Source of the DNA: an uncultured Lachnospiraceae bacterium
Lineage (GTDB): Bacteria > Bacillota > Clostridia > Lachnospirales > Lachnospiraceae
Direction: 5' to 3'
NCBI GenBank assembly: GCA_910579865.1
Contig: CAJTXA010000002.1
Coordinates: forward strand, 140,363 to 204,362
DNA: 64,000 nucleotides
Positions 16,829 to 25,872 of this stretch are shown piece after piece (positions within the stretch are counted from its first letter, which is position 1; each line of letters starts with the position of its first letter). Made by a program: the position numbers and the translations under genes. The notes below the pieces were generated by a model. It had not been told where the DNA came from. It ran no database searches and saw nothing but the letters and a program-made list of their open reading frames with translations.

Positions 16829-17491
16829 TTATACAATTTTTCCATCTTGTAATCGTATTACCTGATCTGCAAGTTGAGCAAGATCGAGATTGTGGGTGAT
16901 TACAACCAATGTCTGCCGGAAGGTAAAAGCAGTCATTTTAAGTAATCCTGCGATATTTTGTGTTGTTTTCATATCAAAACTACCAGTTGGCTCATCAGCT
17001 AAGACGATTGAGGGTTTTGTAATTAGGGCTCGTGCAATCGCTGTACACTGTTGTGCTCCTCCTGATAGCATATGCGGACGGGCATCCAAATAATTGTCCA
17101 GCTTTAGCAGATGAACAAGATCAGAAAAATACACTGCATCCGGTCGAGAGTCATCAAGAACCAAAGGAAATAATATATTTTCTTTGATCGTCAATTCAGG
17201 TATCAGGTTGTACCCTTGAAAAATAAAACCAATCTTTCTGCGCCTGAATATCGTTAGCTGTTCTTCGTTTATTTTTGATAAATCCAGTCCATCAACAATT
17301 ATGGTTCCTTCAGTAGGTTCGTATAGTCCAGCAATCGTATTTAACAATGTAGTTTTTCCAGAACCAGACGCACCTACAATGGCTGTAAATTTTCCTTTTT
17401 CAATGGACAGGTTGACTCCATCTAATGCTTTGACTACCTGTGATCCATCTCTGAAATATTTCTTTAAGTCTCGTATCTCCACTATATCCAT
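16829..17491 (-). CDS. ABC transporter ATP-binding protein (LolD/MacB type)
   Basis: ATPase partner of the FtsX-like permease, 220 aa. Walker A is GASGSGKTT, Walker B is SIVLADEPTGSFD, the Q-loop is FIFQGYNLIP and the switch His is in VVITHN. The signature reads LSGGAQQCTAIARAL, where relatives usually have LSGGQQQRVAIARAL. The Arg that follows the signature is replaced by Cys-Thr, which may reduce activity or be a lineage variant. It sits between permease and kinase on the same strand with short gaps. Confidence 0.9.
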   Translation of the reverse strand: MDIVEIRDLKKYFRDGSQVVKALDGVNLSIEKGKFTAIVGASGSGKTTLLNTIAGLYEPTEGTIIVDGLDLSKINEEQLTIFRRRKIGFIFQGYNLIPELTIKENILFPLVLDDSRPDAVYFSDLVHLLKLDNYLDARPHMLSGGAQQCTAIARALITKPSIVLADEPTGSFDMKTTQNIAGLLKMTAFTFRQTLVVITHNLDLAQLADQVIRLQDGKIV

Positions 17492-17507
17492 AATCCAACT
17501 ATCTCCG

Positions 17508-18527
17508 TTAGCTTAACAGGAACACGGAAAACGTACTTCCTTCGCCCTTTTTAGATTTTACTGTGATGTATCCATTTTGCCGAGTAATAATGGCTCTTGC
17601 TAGATACAACCCCAAGCCAACACCTTCCTCGGCGGCTACTTCCTCCGCCCGATAAAAGCGTTGAAATATGGTGTTGTAATTTTCTTCATCAATGCCAATT
17701 CCCGTATCGCTTATGTCAATCCGAGTATAAAATTGCCACGGGCGAACCAAAATCCTAATGGTACCATGTTCTGGTGTGTATTTCACTGCATTATTTAAAA
17801 TATTGCCAATAGCCTCTGCCGTCCATTTTGGATCATGTTTCACGGTCAATTTACTATCACAATCAGCCGAAAGCTGGATGGTTTTCTTTTCTGCTTCTGC
17901 CAGTATCATACTCATAGCTCTTGCAATTGTGTCACTCAATCTTGTTTCTTCCAAGTGCAAAACGAAAATCCCAGTTTCCAAGCGGGACATTTCAATCAGC
18001 GACTGCATTAAAAAATCAAGTTTGTCAATTTGAGCAGCCATTAAATTCAGAAATTCGCATTGCTTGTCACGGGGCAAGTCATGCCGGTTTAAAATGCTGA
18101 TTATCATCTGGATATTTGCTATTGGTGTTTTGACTTGATGGGATATATCACTAACCAGTTCTTGTATTGTATGTTTATCCTGTCTGTTCTGCTGCTGTTC
18201 GTCTTTCATTTTCTCGTAGTATTGCAGTAATTTACCTTGTACTTTTGAAAAAACTGTTTCTTCGTATGGAAAAAAGTTTTTGAGCTCTTGGTCTTCTATC
18301 AGAATGTCAACTGTTTCACATATATCATTGGAAAAATCAGAAAGCTGTTGACCTTGCCAAAAAGACCAAAGTGTTGTTGTAATAAAAGCAGTGCCACAAA
18401 AAACAAATAGAAATCCTCGTATAAGCTGTTGGGGAATATAAGGGAAAAAAAATCCTGCCAATCCAGCGCAAAAGGCAAGGCTCAAAAGTACTTTTCGACA
18501 AAATTCTGTAAGACGCATTTCATTCAT
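17508..18527 (-). CDS. Membrane sensor histidine kinase
   Basis: 339 aa. Two N-terminal TM helices (about residues 12-52) are separated by only a few residues, so the extracellular sensing loop is tiny. This is the intramembrane-sensing layout of BceS-like kinases, where the partner ABC transporter usually acts as the sensor. The H-box is SDISHQVKTPIANI, the N-box GNILNNAVKYTP, the G1 box DTGIGID and the G2 box GVGLGLYLA. It overlaps the response regulator by 4 bases and precedes the ABC genes, so it likely controls them. Confidence 0.92.
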   Translation of the reverse strand: MNEMRLTEFCRKVLLSLAFCAGLAGFFFPYIPQQLIRGFLFVFCGTAFITTTLWSFWQGQQLSDFSNDICETVDILIEDQELKNFFPYEETVFSKVQGKLLQYYEKMKDEQQQNRQDKHTIQELVSDISHQVKTPIANIQMIISILNRHDLPRDKQCEFLNLMAAQIDKLDFLMQSLIEMSRLETGIFVLHLEETRLSDTIARAMSMILAEAEKKTIQLSADCDSKLTVKHDPKWTAEAIGNILNNAVKYTPEHGTIRILVRPWQFYTRIDISDTGIGIDEENYNTIFQRFYRAEEVAAEEGVGLGLYLARAIITRQNGYITVKSKKGEGSTFSVFLLS

Positions 18528-19210
18528 ATTGCTTCCCCCATCCAGACATATCCTATCCCCCGTACGGTCTTAATATATGTATGAGTATCATCCTCAATTT
18601 TGGCTCTTAACCGATTGATTGTGACAGTCAGCGCATGATCCTCAACGAAATTATCCTCAATATCCCAAAGCCGTTCCAACAGTGTCTGTCTGGTCAAGAT
18701 GATTCCAGTATTTTCTATTAAGATTTTTAACAGCTTATACTCATTAGAAGTAATGATGATCTTTTCGTTTCCACGAATTGCGGTAAATTTATTGAAATCA
18801 AGCGAAAAAAAACCATCACTCCAGCAGTTTACTGTTTGCTGTTTTAATGTATGATTTCTTCGAACTGCAACTTCTACACGCCGCAGAAGTATCTTCATAT
18901 TAAACGGCTTTGTAATATAATCCTCTGCGCCGAGGTCAAAACCATTTAAAATATCCTGTTCTAGATCATTTGCTGTCAAAAATATAACCGGCATTTGCGG
19001 GTATATCTTTTTTATTGTGCGACATAGATCAAAACCATTTCCATCTGGCAGATTTACATCAAGCATTACTAAATCAAAATGGTCATTTTGAATAAGCTGG
19101 TGGGCTTTTTTGTAATTATAGGCAGCAACAGTCAAGTAACCATTACAATCTAGTTCAAAACATATTCCCATACTCAGGGTTAAATCGTCCTCAACAACTA
19201 AAAGTTTCAT
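18524..19210 (-). CDS. OmpR-family response regulator
   Basis: 228 aa. The receiver domain has the acidic pair EDD at 7-9, phosphoacceptor Asp51 in VMLDVNLPDG, and Lys in ITKPFNMKILLRR. A C-terminal winged helix (about 130-225) contains NEYKLLKILIENTG and RGIGYVWMG. It is first in the four-gene operon of regulator, kinase, ATPase and permease. It probably activates that operon in response to a compound exported by the transporter. Confidence 0.95.
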   Translation of the reverse strand: MKLLVVEDDLTLSMGICFELDCNGYLTVAAYNYKKAHQLIQNDHFDLVMLDVNLPDGNGFDLCRTIKKIYPQMPVIFLTANDLEQDILNGFDLGAEDYITKPFNMKILLRRVEVAVRRNHTLKQQTVNCWSDGFFSLDFNKFTAIRGNEKIIITSNEYKLLKILIENTGIILTRQTLLERLWDIEDNFVEDHALTVTINRLRAKIEDDTHTYIKTVRGIGYVWMGEAI

Positions 19211-19223
19211 TTATTGTGTCCTT

Positions 19224-19346
19224 TCATTTCTTATATTGAAAGTCTATCGGCTTTTCTGCTCCTTTGAGTTCAGCCAGACCCCCGCCATTTCCAATATTAT
19301 ATTTCTTTTCTTTGAAGAATGCAAGTGCGAGGCACTTTTTTGTATA
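19224..19346 (-). pseudogene. Short gene remnant upstream of the response regulator
   Basis: The minus strand is open for about 40 codons, ending FFKEKKYNIGNGG then LAELKGAEKPIDF and stop. It has no start codon or ribosome site. The composition is protein-like, but I do not recognise the family. It marks an old junction between this module and the tandem gene family beyond it. Confidence 0.35.
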
Positions 19347-19375
19347 AGTATGATAAATATTTTTGGTAATAGTTA

Positions 19376-20458
19376 CTATGAAACAGGATCATTATATTCC
19401 TCAAATGCTGGAACAGGATATTTTGAACGATTATAATAAAAGGTTTCGTCAGGTTCATTTGGAATGACAGTAATTGGTAAATTAATCGTTACAATTTTAG
19501 GTTCTTGAGTTTCGTAAGTAAGATATTTTAGCCAATATTGAATGATATAGTTTCCTTCTTTTTTTAACCATCTATTAATTGGAACACCTCTTGGAGTGAT
19601 ATTATTTGGCAGGATAAAATAAGGTTCTTTATATTCATTGGGAATTACATCAACACGAGTATAAATATCAAGTTCTTCTTTTGTATCACAATTTATTAAG
19701 GATATATGAACAAGTGCTTGTGATGCTTCTGGTCCTTTTGCTTGTTCATACCATGGATACCATTTTCCTTCTACCGGTTCGATTTTTGCCCATGTACGAA
19801 TCGTTTCTCCTGTTCGATAAATATTTTTATCAGAAATAGCATAAAATCGAAGTCGATCTTCTAAAATGATTTCCTTTTCTATTTTACTGCTTCCATCGCT
19901 TATGATATTAATTTTTTTTGTGGCAGTTAATTTTTTAGGAGTATTTTGACAATCTTTGTCGTCATAATAAAGAAATTCGGCGAAGAAAGTATACTCTCCT
20001 TCTGGTAAAGATAACCAAGTATTCCAATTAGGACCTCCTAAGATTGTTACAGAATCTATAGTATCTTTGCGTCGGAATGAGTCAGCAAAAGTTTTTATGC
20101 CCATTACATGAGCGAAATCAATATATCTATTATAACAGGTCATATCTCGTTTTACTTTCGAATCTGGTTTTAATTCATAGATACTATTTAGAATCGTGTC
20201 AGTATCTGTTATGGCATGAAATCCATTGTTTCCTATAATTTCTATATTACAGGAAGAAACTTTATAATATACACTTTGCTTGCTGTTATTTGCAATCGTA
20301 ACGAAATAGGAAATCCATTCTCCATCTTCGTAAGTATCTTTTTCTGTTAGGATTTCTAATTGTAGTTCCTCTTTTTTTCTAGTTGTTATATTTTTGTAAC
20401 AGATAATACTAAAAAATAGAAGTGTGACAAATAGGGATAAGTACCATAATTTTTTCAT
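19376..20458 (-). CDS. Membrane-anchored protein of unknown function, paralog 1
   Basis: 360 aa. An N-terminal hydrophobic segment (about 4-22, LWYLSLFVTLLFFSIIC) acts as signal or anchor. Two regions follow that look like beta-sandwich domains. The first (about 33-190) begins LEILTEKDTYEDGEWISYF and the second (about 205-340) begins RLRFYAISDKNIYRTGE. The shared Y-x-x-G-E pattern recalls BsuPI-type inhibitor or macroglobulin-like domains, but that is only a resemblance. A near-identical copy lies at 21172-22254 and a broken copy between them. All are downstream of a secreted protease on the same strand. Confidence 0.75.
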   Translation of the reverse strand: MKKLWYLSLFVTLLFFSIICYKNITTRKKEELQLEILTEKDTYEDGEWISYFVTIANNSKQSVYYKVSSCNIEIIGNNGFHAITDTDTILNSIYELKPDSKVKRDMTCYNRYIDFAHVMGIKTFADSFRRKDTIDSVTILGGPNWNTWLSLPEGEYTFFAEFLYYDDKDCQNTPKKLTATKKINIISDGSSKIEKEIILEDRLRFYAISDKNIYRTGETIRTWAKIEPVEGKWYPWYEQAKGPEASQALVHISLINCDTKEELDIYTRVDVIPNEYKEPYFILPNNITPRGVPINRWLKKEGNYIIQYWLKYLTYETQEPKIVTINLPITVIPNEPDETFYYNRSKYPVPAFEEYNDPVS

Positions 20459-20571
20459 TTTTACTCCTTTAATAATGGAATCATTTAATAGCTCATTTAG
20501 AACTTTATAAATTTTTTGTTTATTTTTATGAAAATAGGGTAAGGATTAAAAAATAGTAGCAAGTTATGGGA

Positions 20572-21105
20572 TAGATTCTTCGTATTCCTCAAATGGCAGA
20601 ACAGGATAGTGGGGATTACTGTAGAAGGTTTGTTTGGATTTATTAGGGATAACAGTTATATTCTTGTGTTTTATAAGTGGGAAATTTTAATCAATATTGA
20701 ATGATATAATTTCCTTCTGGTAAAGATAAAGCAGCAGTCCAATTCAGAAATAGTTCTGCTACAGAATCGATAGTATTTTCTAATCGAATAGAAGAAGAAA
20801 AAGTTTTGATTCCCATTACATGGGGAAAATCTAGATATTCATTATATTCTGTCATATTTCGTTTGACTTTAGAATTGGGTTTTAATTCATAGATACTATT
20901 TAAAATATTATCAATATCAGTTATGACATGAAATCCATTACCTCCTATAATTTTCATACTGTAGGAAGAAACTTTATAATAGATACTTTGCTTGCTGTTA
21001 TTTGCGATAGCAATGGAATAGGAGATCCATTCTCCATTTTTGGAAGTATCTTTTTCTGTTAGGATTTTTAGTTGGATACCCTCTTTTATTTTTAGAAAAT
21101 AAATA
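20572..21105 (-). pseudogene. Internally deleted copy of the tandem membrane-protein family, paralog 2
   Basis: The first domain is recognisable (LKILTEKDTSKNGEWISY through LSLPEG), but the N-terminal anchor is degraded. After LSLPEG the frame joins NYIIQY and stops. In the intact copies these words lie about 140 residues apart, in EGEYTF and EGNYIIQY. The deletion therefore joined two GAAGGAAA-like repeats in frame. Remnants of the last codons continue to about 20572. A longer open frame seen from 21281 only borrows the antisense tail of the neighbouring copy. Confidence 0.75.
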
Positions 21106-21171
21106 TGATAGATAAAATTCCTTCGTTTTCTAGAAAAAAGAGTTATTTTTGGTATATTTTGGAGATAGTTA

Positions 21172-22254
21172 CTATGAGACAGGTTCATTGTATTCCTCAA
21201 ATGCTGGACCTGAAAAACCTGGATTACTATAACGAAAGGTTTGATTAGGTTCATTTGGAATGACAGTAATTGGTAAATCAATTGTTACAAGTTTAAGTTC
21301 TTGGGTTTCGTAAGTAAGATATTTTAGCTGGTATTGAATAATATAGTTTCCTTCTTTTTTTAACCAGCTATTAGCTGAAACACCTTTTGAAGTCGTGTTA
21401 TTTTGCAAGATAAAATAGGGTTCTTTATATTCATTGGGAATTAAATCAACACGATTATAAATATCAAGTTCTTCTTTTGTATCACAGTTGATTAAGGCTA
21501 TAGAAACGAGTGCTTGTGATGCTTCTGGTCCTTTTGCTTGTTCATACCATGGATACCATTTTCCTTCTACTGGTTCGATTTTTGCCCATGTACGAAGCGT
21601 TTCTCCTGTTCGATAAATATTTTTATCAGAAATAGCATAAAATCGAAGCCGATCTTCTAAAATGATTTCCTTTTCTATTTTACTGCTTCCATCACTTATG
21701 ATATTAATTTTTTTTGTGGCAGTTAATTTTTTAGGAGTATTTAGACAGTCTTTGTCTTCATAATAAAAAAATTCGATAAGGAAGGTATACTCTCCTTCTG
21801 GTAAAGATAACCAAGTACTCCAATTAGGACCTTCTAGGATTGCTACAGAGTCTATGGTATCTTTACGTCGGAATGAATCAGGAAAAGTTTTTATGCCCAT
21901 TACATGAGCAAAATCAAGATATCCGTTATAGCAGGTCATATCTCGTTTTACTTTCGAATCTGGTTTTAATTCATAGATACCATTTAAAATATTATCAATA
22001 TCGGTTATGGCATGAAATCCATTGTCTCCTATAATTTCCATACTACAGGAAGAAACTTTATAATAGATACTTTGCTTGCTGTTATTTGCAATCGTAATGA
22101 AATAGGAAATCCATTCTCCATTTTCGTAAGTATCTTTTTCTGTTAGGATTTCTAATTGTAATTCTTCTTTTTTTGTATTTGTTATATTTTTATAACAGAT
22201 GATACTGAAAAATAGAAATGTGATCAATAGGGAGATGTACCATAGTTTTTTCAT
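21172..22254 (-). CDS. Membrane-anchored protein of unknown function, paralog 3
   Basis: 360 aa, the same length and architecture as the protein at 19376-20458 and identical over long stretches, for example GKWYPWYEQAKGPEASQAL. The N-terminal anchor is LWYISLLITFLFFSIIC. Differences cluster near the C-terminus (TTSKGVSANSWLKKEG against ITPRGVPINRWLKKEG). The 5' flanks of the two copies are also alike, so the duplicated unit includes the intergenic region. The function is unknown. The high identity implies recent duplication or gene conversion. Confidence 0.75.
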   Translation of the reverse strand: MKKLWYISLLITFLFFSIICYKNITNTKKEELQLEILTEKDTYENGEWISYFITIANNSKQSIYYKVSSCSMEIIGDNGFHAITDIDNILNGIYELKPDSKVKRDMTCYNGYLDFAHVMGIKTFPDSFRRKDTIDSVAILEGPNWSTWLSLPEGEYTFLIEFFYYEDKDCLNTPKKLTATKKINIISDGSSKIEKEIILEDRLRFYAISDKNIYRTGETLRTWAKIEPVEGKWYPWYEQAKGPEASQALVSIALINCDTKEELDIYNRVDLIPNEYKEPYFILQNNTTSKGVSANSWLKKEGNYIIQYQLKYLTYETQELKLVTIDLPITVIPNEPNQTFRYSNPGFSGPAFEEYNEPVS

Positions 22255-22354
22255 TTTTCCTCCTTTAATAATGAAATCGTTTAATAGTTCATTTAGAACT
22301 TTGTGAATTTTTTACTTATTTTTATGAAAATAGGGCAGAGATGAAAAAAATAGC

Positions 22355-22395
22355 AGCAGGTTATGGGATAGGTTCTTCGTACTTTTCAATAAGAA
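22355..22395 (-). repeat. Trace of a fourth copy of the tandem family
   Basis: The stretch GGTTATGGGATAGGTTCTTC matches the 3' end of the broken copy near 20565-20585 at most positions. It lies in the same place relative to the 5' flank of paralog 3, indicating an older fourth unit now almost gone. Confidence 0.45.
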
Positions 22396-22466
22396 ATTCT
22401 CCATTTCTATGTTGTAAAAATAGAAATGGAGTAATTTATTTATAGGACTTAATTATATGATAAATA

Positions 22467-23621
22467 TTAATCGAAGTCAAATCCAACGTTTTCAGCATGA
22501 ACAATAGGAGACATGTAAATGATTCTAGAATCTCTATTATTTCCAACTATAGTACCAGCAATTTTATTATTACCTAAAGAACTTGTATAGTATACACTAC
22601 CACCGCTGTCTCCGCCAGCTGCGATATGATTAGAAGAAATCACTACTAAACCATAAACATGATAAGGCTTCCATGAAATAGGTTCATTTAGATCTTTCTT
22701 TTGATTAAGTTGTGTTACAGTTCCTGTTCCATATTTGGTTGTATTACCATAAAATTTAACTTCTAAACCTTCTATTACATATGCAGTGCCATTAATTTTA
22801 ATAGAGGTTCCATTTTCTCCTAATACATTCATTGATGTTGAAATTGGACTTTGGCTTATGTCAACAATGGCAAAATCTCCATGGGAACTAGGAGTACTTG
22901 TATTAGTTCTAGGATCATAATCGAGATATGTCCTGATTTCTTGATGTACAATATTTCCTATTTTTGTTCCGTTATAGTATACATTACTGCCTACTGGATT
23001 TTCATGTCCGCAGGTAAGCAATGCTTTTTTCCCTTTATAAGTTCCAAAAAAACCGATACTCATACCCGCTTTATCATTAGAAATTCCTTCTCCACCTTGC
23101 ATAGCATTTGCAGTTGCTTCTTCAGTTAAGATTACCTGAATTGGTAAATCGATGCTTGATTTTGTTTGAATATATGTTTCATATTCATCTTCTAGTAATC
23201 CATATACTACACAATTCTTTTTTATATCCACATAGGATTCATTAATTTTATAATCACCGATTAAATCGGTTGATGTTTTTTCTAAATTTTTTAAATAGGT
23301 ATAAGAATATTCTTTTTCTTCAAATCTTACATATGGAGAGTTGTTACAGGCATCTAGATAAATATCAGCATCTTTCAGATCCGTAAGTAAGATTACTAGC
23401 ATATTACCATCTAGATAACATCCTGCAAAGGAATCTGGATAATTATCCATAAATATATCTGTGCGAATTTCTAATACTTCTTCAATTTGCTCATAGGCAT
23501 CGATTGCATCATCTTGAGTTCCAGTAGTTTCTACTGCCATTCCTTTGATAGGCATAAGAAATATACAAAGTATTGTTAAAAGGAATGTCCATAATTTTTT
23601 TCTCTCATCTTTTTCCTCCAT
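22467..23621 (-). CDS. Secreted chymotrypsin-fold serine protease
   Basis: 384 aa. The signal peptide is at residues 10-30 (LWTFLLTILCIFLMPIKGMA). A probable propeptide (about 31-165) is followed by a trypsin-like domain with the triad His in LTCGHENPVG, Asp in SHGDFAIVDI and Ser in AAGGDSGGSVYY. The layout resembles alpha-lytic protease and streptogrisin-type enzymes with a pro-region. It probably acts outside the cell. The tandem anchored proteins lie downstream on the same strand and could be substrates, partners or inhibitors, which is inference only. Confidence 0.82.
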   Translation of the reverse strand: MEEKDERKKLWTFLLTILCIFLMPIKGMAVETTGTQDDAIDAYEQIEEVLEIRTDIFMDNYPDSFAGCYLDGNMLVILLTDLKDADIYLDACNNSPYVRFEEKEYSYTYLKNLEKTSTDLIGDYKINESYVDIKKNCVVYGLLEDEYETYIQTKSSIDLPIQVILTEEATANAMQGGEGISNDKAGMSIGFFGTYKGKKALLTCGHENPVGSNVYYNGTKIGNIVHQEIRTYLDYDPRTNTSTPSSHGDFAIVDISQSPISTSMNVLGENGTSIKINGTAYVIEGLEVKFYGNTTKYGTGTVTQLNQKKDLNEPISWKPYHVYGLVVISSNHIAAGGDSGGSVYYTSSLGNNKIAGTIVGNNRDSRIIYMSPIVHAENVGFDFD

Positions 23622-23895
23622 TCTATAAAAAGATTATTAGTAGTATAATGAAAAAATTAGCTATTTTATAAACGAATTTGTATTTTTATCCTCCTTTCTT
23701 TTCGTATTTGTTTATAAAATTCATATGAATATAAAAAATTTTAAGATATTTTTAAAGTATAATCAAATAGTTTACTAAAAATTTATTTTTTAATTATAAT
23801 ATAAAAAATATAATTTATCAATATATATTTTAAAAATAAAGCTATATTTTGTAACTAAAAAAATATATTTATAGATATTATAGAAAATTTTTTGC
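23622..23895. other. AT-rich divergent intergenic region
   Basis: Very A/T-rich sequence between the minus-strand protease and the plus-strand ABC-F promoter. No coding frame or clear structure was recognised. Confidence 0.6.
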
Positions 23896-23924
23896 TTGAC
23901 AGAAGAAATTAGTTTTGTTATAGT
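23896..23924 (+). promoter_or_regulatory. Promoter of the ABC-F gene
   Basis: Consensus TTGACA at 23896-23901 and TATAGT at 23919-23924, 17-base spacer. It lies about 325 bases before the gene, giving a long leader RNA. Confidence 0.8.
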
Positions 23925-23939
23925 AAAAAACAGATAAAA

Positions 23940-24140
23940 AATTGAGTCTTCCGAAAGGTATAATAGCAGCGGAAGACAGAAAAAGAAAGGTTTGGTGAGA
24001 GGATGTTCAATTTATAATTCGTATAGGACAGAGTATATATAAAAATCTGTGAAGCAGGTTTATTTCTGTTGTCGAATTATAGATTGCAAAGTATCCATTT
24101 TCTTTTTAAAGGAATGGAATACGATCCTTTTTTGTGTTGT
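23940..24140 (+). promoter_or_regulatory. Structured leader of the ABC-F gene, possible attenuator
   Basis: The leader contains an 8-bp perfect stem GTCTTCCG (23946-23953) with CGGAAGAC (23970-23977). A 4-codon ORF, ATG TTC AAT TTA TAA, lies at 24003-24017 behind purine-rich sequence. A 9-bp perfect stem TATAATTCG (24013-24021) with CGAATTATA (24073-24081) overlaps the end of that ORF. AAAGGA with TCCTTT at 24108-24130 then runs into a T-rich tract. Antibiotic-resistance ABC-F genes are often controlled by ribosome stalling on such leader peptides; the mechanism here is inferred. Confidence 0.5.
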
Positions 24141-24249
24141 TTTTTAGATAGAACAAGATTAGGGAGCTTGCATTGGGATAACAGAAATCCTGATGTGAGT
24201 TTTTTTATATTGGGAAATGCTTCGCTTGGATCAAATGGAGGAATGATTT

Positions 24250-25788
24250 ATGATTCAGGTTAAAAATCTTACGATTACACATCGAAAGGATTTGCGAATA
24301 CTTCTTCAGGACTTTTCTATGGTATTAAATCAGGGAGACAAAGCGGCTTTAATTGGAGAAGAAGGAGATGGAAAGTCTACTTTAATGAAATTACTTTATC
24401 AAGAGGAGTTAGTTGAACACTATATCGAATATCAAGGTGAAATAATTCGAAATCATACTAAAATCGGATATTTAGCACAGGAATTGACACAGAATCAAAA
24501 AGAAAAAAGTATCTATGATTTTTGTATAGAAGGAGATGATTTTTTTAACTGTTCACCAGGAGAAATTGCTCAAATAGAAAATCAACTATTTCTTTCGGAA
24601 GGAATGTTATATTCCGATCAGAAGATGGGACAACTTTCTGGTGGAGAAAAAGTAAAGGTTCAGATAGCACGTATTTTGATAGGGAAACCAGATGTTCTTT
24701 TTTTGGATGAGCCTTCTAATGATATTGATTTAGAAACGTTAAAATGGTTAGAGGAGTTTATTTGCAAAAGTAATTTGCCAATTCTTTTTATTTCTCATGA
24801 TGAAATGTTACTTGAAAATACCGCCAATAAGATTATTCATTTAGAGCAGATTCAAAAAAAAACAAAATCTCGTTGGACAGTTGCAGCAAATGGATATCGG
24901 GAGTATATGGAAAATCGAGAGAAAGGAATGATGCATCAAGAGCAGGTTGCTAAGAACGAGCGAATCGCATATAAAAAGCAGAGAGAGAAATTTTTGCGGA
25001 TTCAACAAAAAGTAGAATACCAACAGGCAACAATTACTCGACAAAATCCACATGGAGGACAGCTATTGAAAAAAAGGATGCATGTTGTAAAGGCACAAGA
25101 GAGACGAATGGAGAAAGAGTATCGGGAATTAACAGAGATACCAGAGACAGAAGATGCGATTTTGATTCGTTTTGGTGAAAAAGCAGTTATGCCACATGGA
25201 AAAAGAGTGTTAGAATTTTACCGAAAAACATTATATAGCGGGGAACGTATTTTAGCGAAGGATTTACAACTAACAGTAATAGGGCCAGAACATATTGGAA
25301 TTGTTGGAAAAAATGGTGTTGGGAAAACAACTTTTATACGAGAAATCTGGAAGGAATTAGAAAATCGGCGGGATATTCATGTATTTTATATGCCTCAAAA
25401 TTACGAGGAACTTTTAGATGAAAAACGAACACCAATAGAGTTTCTTGCAGAAAGTGGAAAAAAGGAAGAGATCAGCAAAGTTCGAACGTATTTGGGAAGT
25501 ATGAAGTATACAGCAGAAGAAATGAGTCATCCCCTATGGGAATTATCAGGAGGACAAAAAGCAAAGTTGTTACTTTTAAAAATGAGTATGGCAGGGAGTG
25601 ATGTTTTGCTATTGGATGAACCTACTAGAAATTTTTCACCATTGTCTAATCCAGTAATTCGGCAACTTTTACAAGAATTTAAAGGAACGATTATTAGTGT
25701 TTCTCATGATCGAAAGTATATTCAGGAGGTTTGTACGGTTGTCTATGAGCTAACAGAAAGTGGGTTATTAGAAGTAAATCGGAAATAA
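24250..25788 (+). CDS. ABC-F family ATPase, probable ribosome-protection protein
   Basis: 512 aa with two ABC domains and no membrane segment. Domain 1 has Walker A GEEGDGKST, signature LSGGEKVKVQIA and Walker B VLFLDEPSND. A charged linker (about 205-290) corresponds to the P-site tRNA interaction motif. Domain 2 has GKNGVGKTT, LSGGQKAKLLLLKM and LLLDEPTRN. The family binds the ribosomal E site, and many members confer resistance to lincosamides, streptogramins or pleuromutilins. GGAGG eight bases upstream supports ATG 24250. The long leader favours an inducible resistance role, but a housekeeping ABC-F is possible. Confidence 0.88.
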   Translation: MIQVKNLTITHRKDLRILLQDFSMVLNQGDKAALIGEEGDGKSTLMKLLYQEELVEHYIEYQGEIIRNHTKIGYLAQELTQNQKEKSIYDFCIEGDDFFNCSPGEIAQIENQLFLSEGMLYSDQKMGQLSGGEKVKVQIARILIGKPDVLFLDEPSNDIDLETLKWLEEFICKSNLPILFISHDEMLLENTANKIIHLEQIQKKTKSRWTVAANGYREYMENREKGMMHQEQVAKNERIAYKKQREKFLRIQQKVEYQQATITRQNPHGGQLLKKRMHVVKAQERRMEKEYRELTEIPETEDAILIRFGEKAVMPHGKRVLEFYRKTLYSGERILAKDLQLTVIGPEHIGIVGKNGVGKTTFIREIWKELENRRDIHVFYMPQNYEELLDEKRTPIEFLAESGKKEEISKVRTYLGSMKYTAEEMSHPLWELSGGQKAKLLLLKMSMAGSDVLLLDEPTRNFSPLSNPVIRQLLQEFKGTIISVSHDRKYIQEVCTVVYELTESGLLEVNRK

Positions 25789-25872
25789 GAAAGGGAAGTA
25801 TAAATTTAGTGAAAATGGATAAAATCTACATGGAACGGAATAGGAAAAGAATTTAGAAAGGGATAAAGGGAC

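Noticed and set aside
20691..21281. 196-codon minus-strand open frame as an independent gene
   Set aside because: Its first third is an out-of-frame reading of the neighbouring paralog's tail. Only the rest is the deleted copy, so it is listed as a pseudogene.
24069..24263. 64-codon frame in the ABC-F leader as a leader peptide
   Set aside because: It starts at TTG without a ribosome site and simply runs through leader structures into the gene start. The 4-codon ORF at 24003 is better placed.
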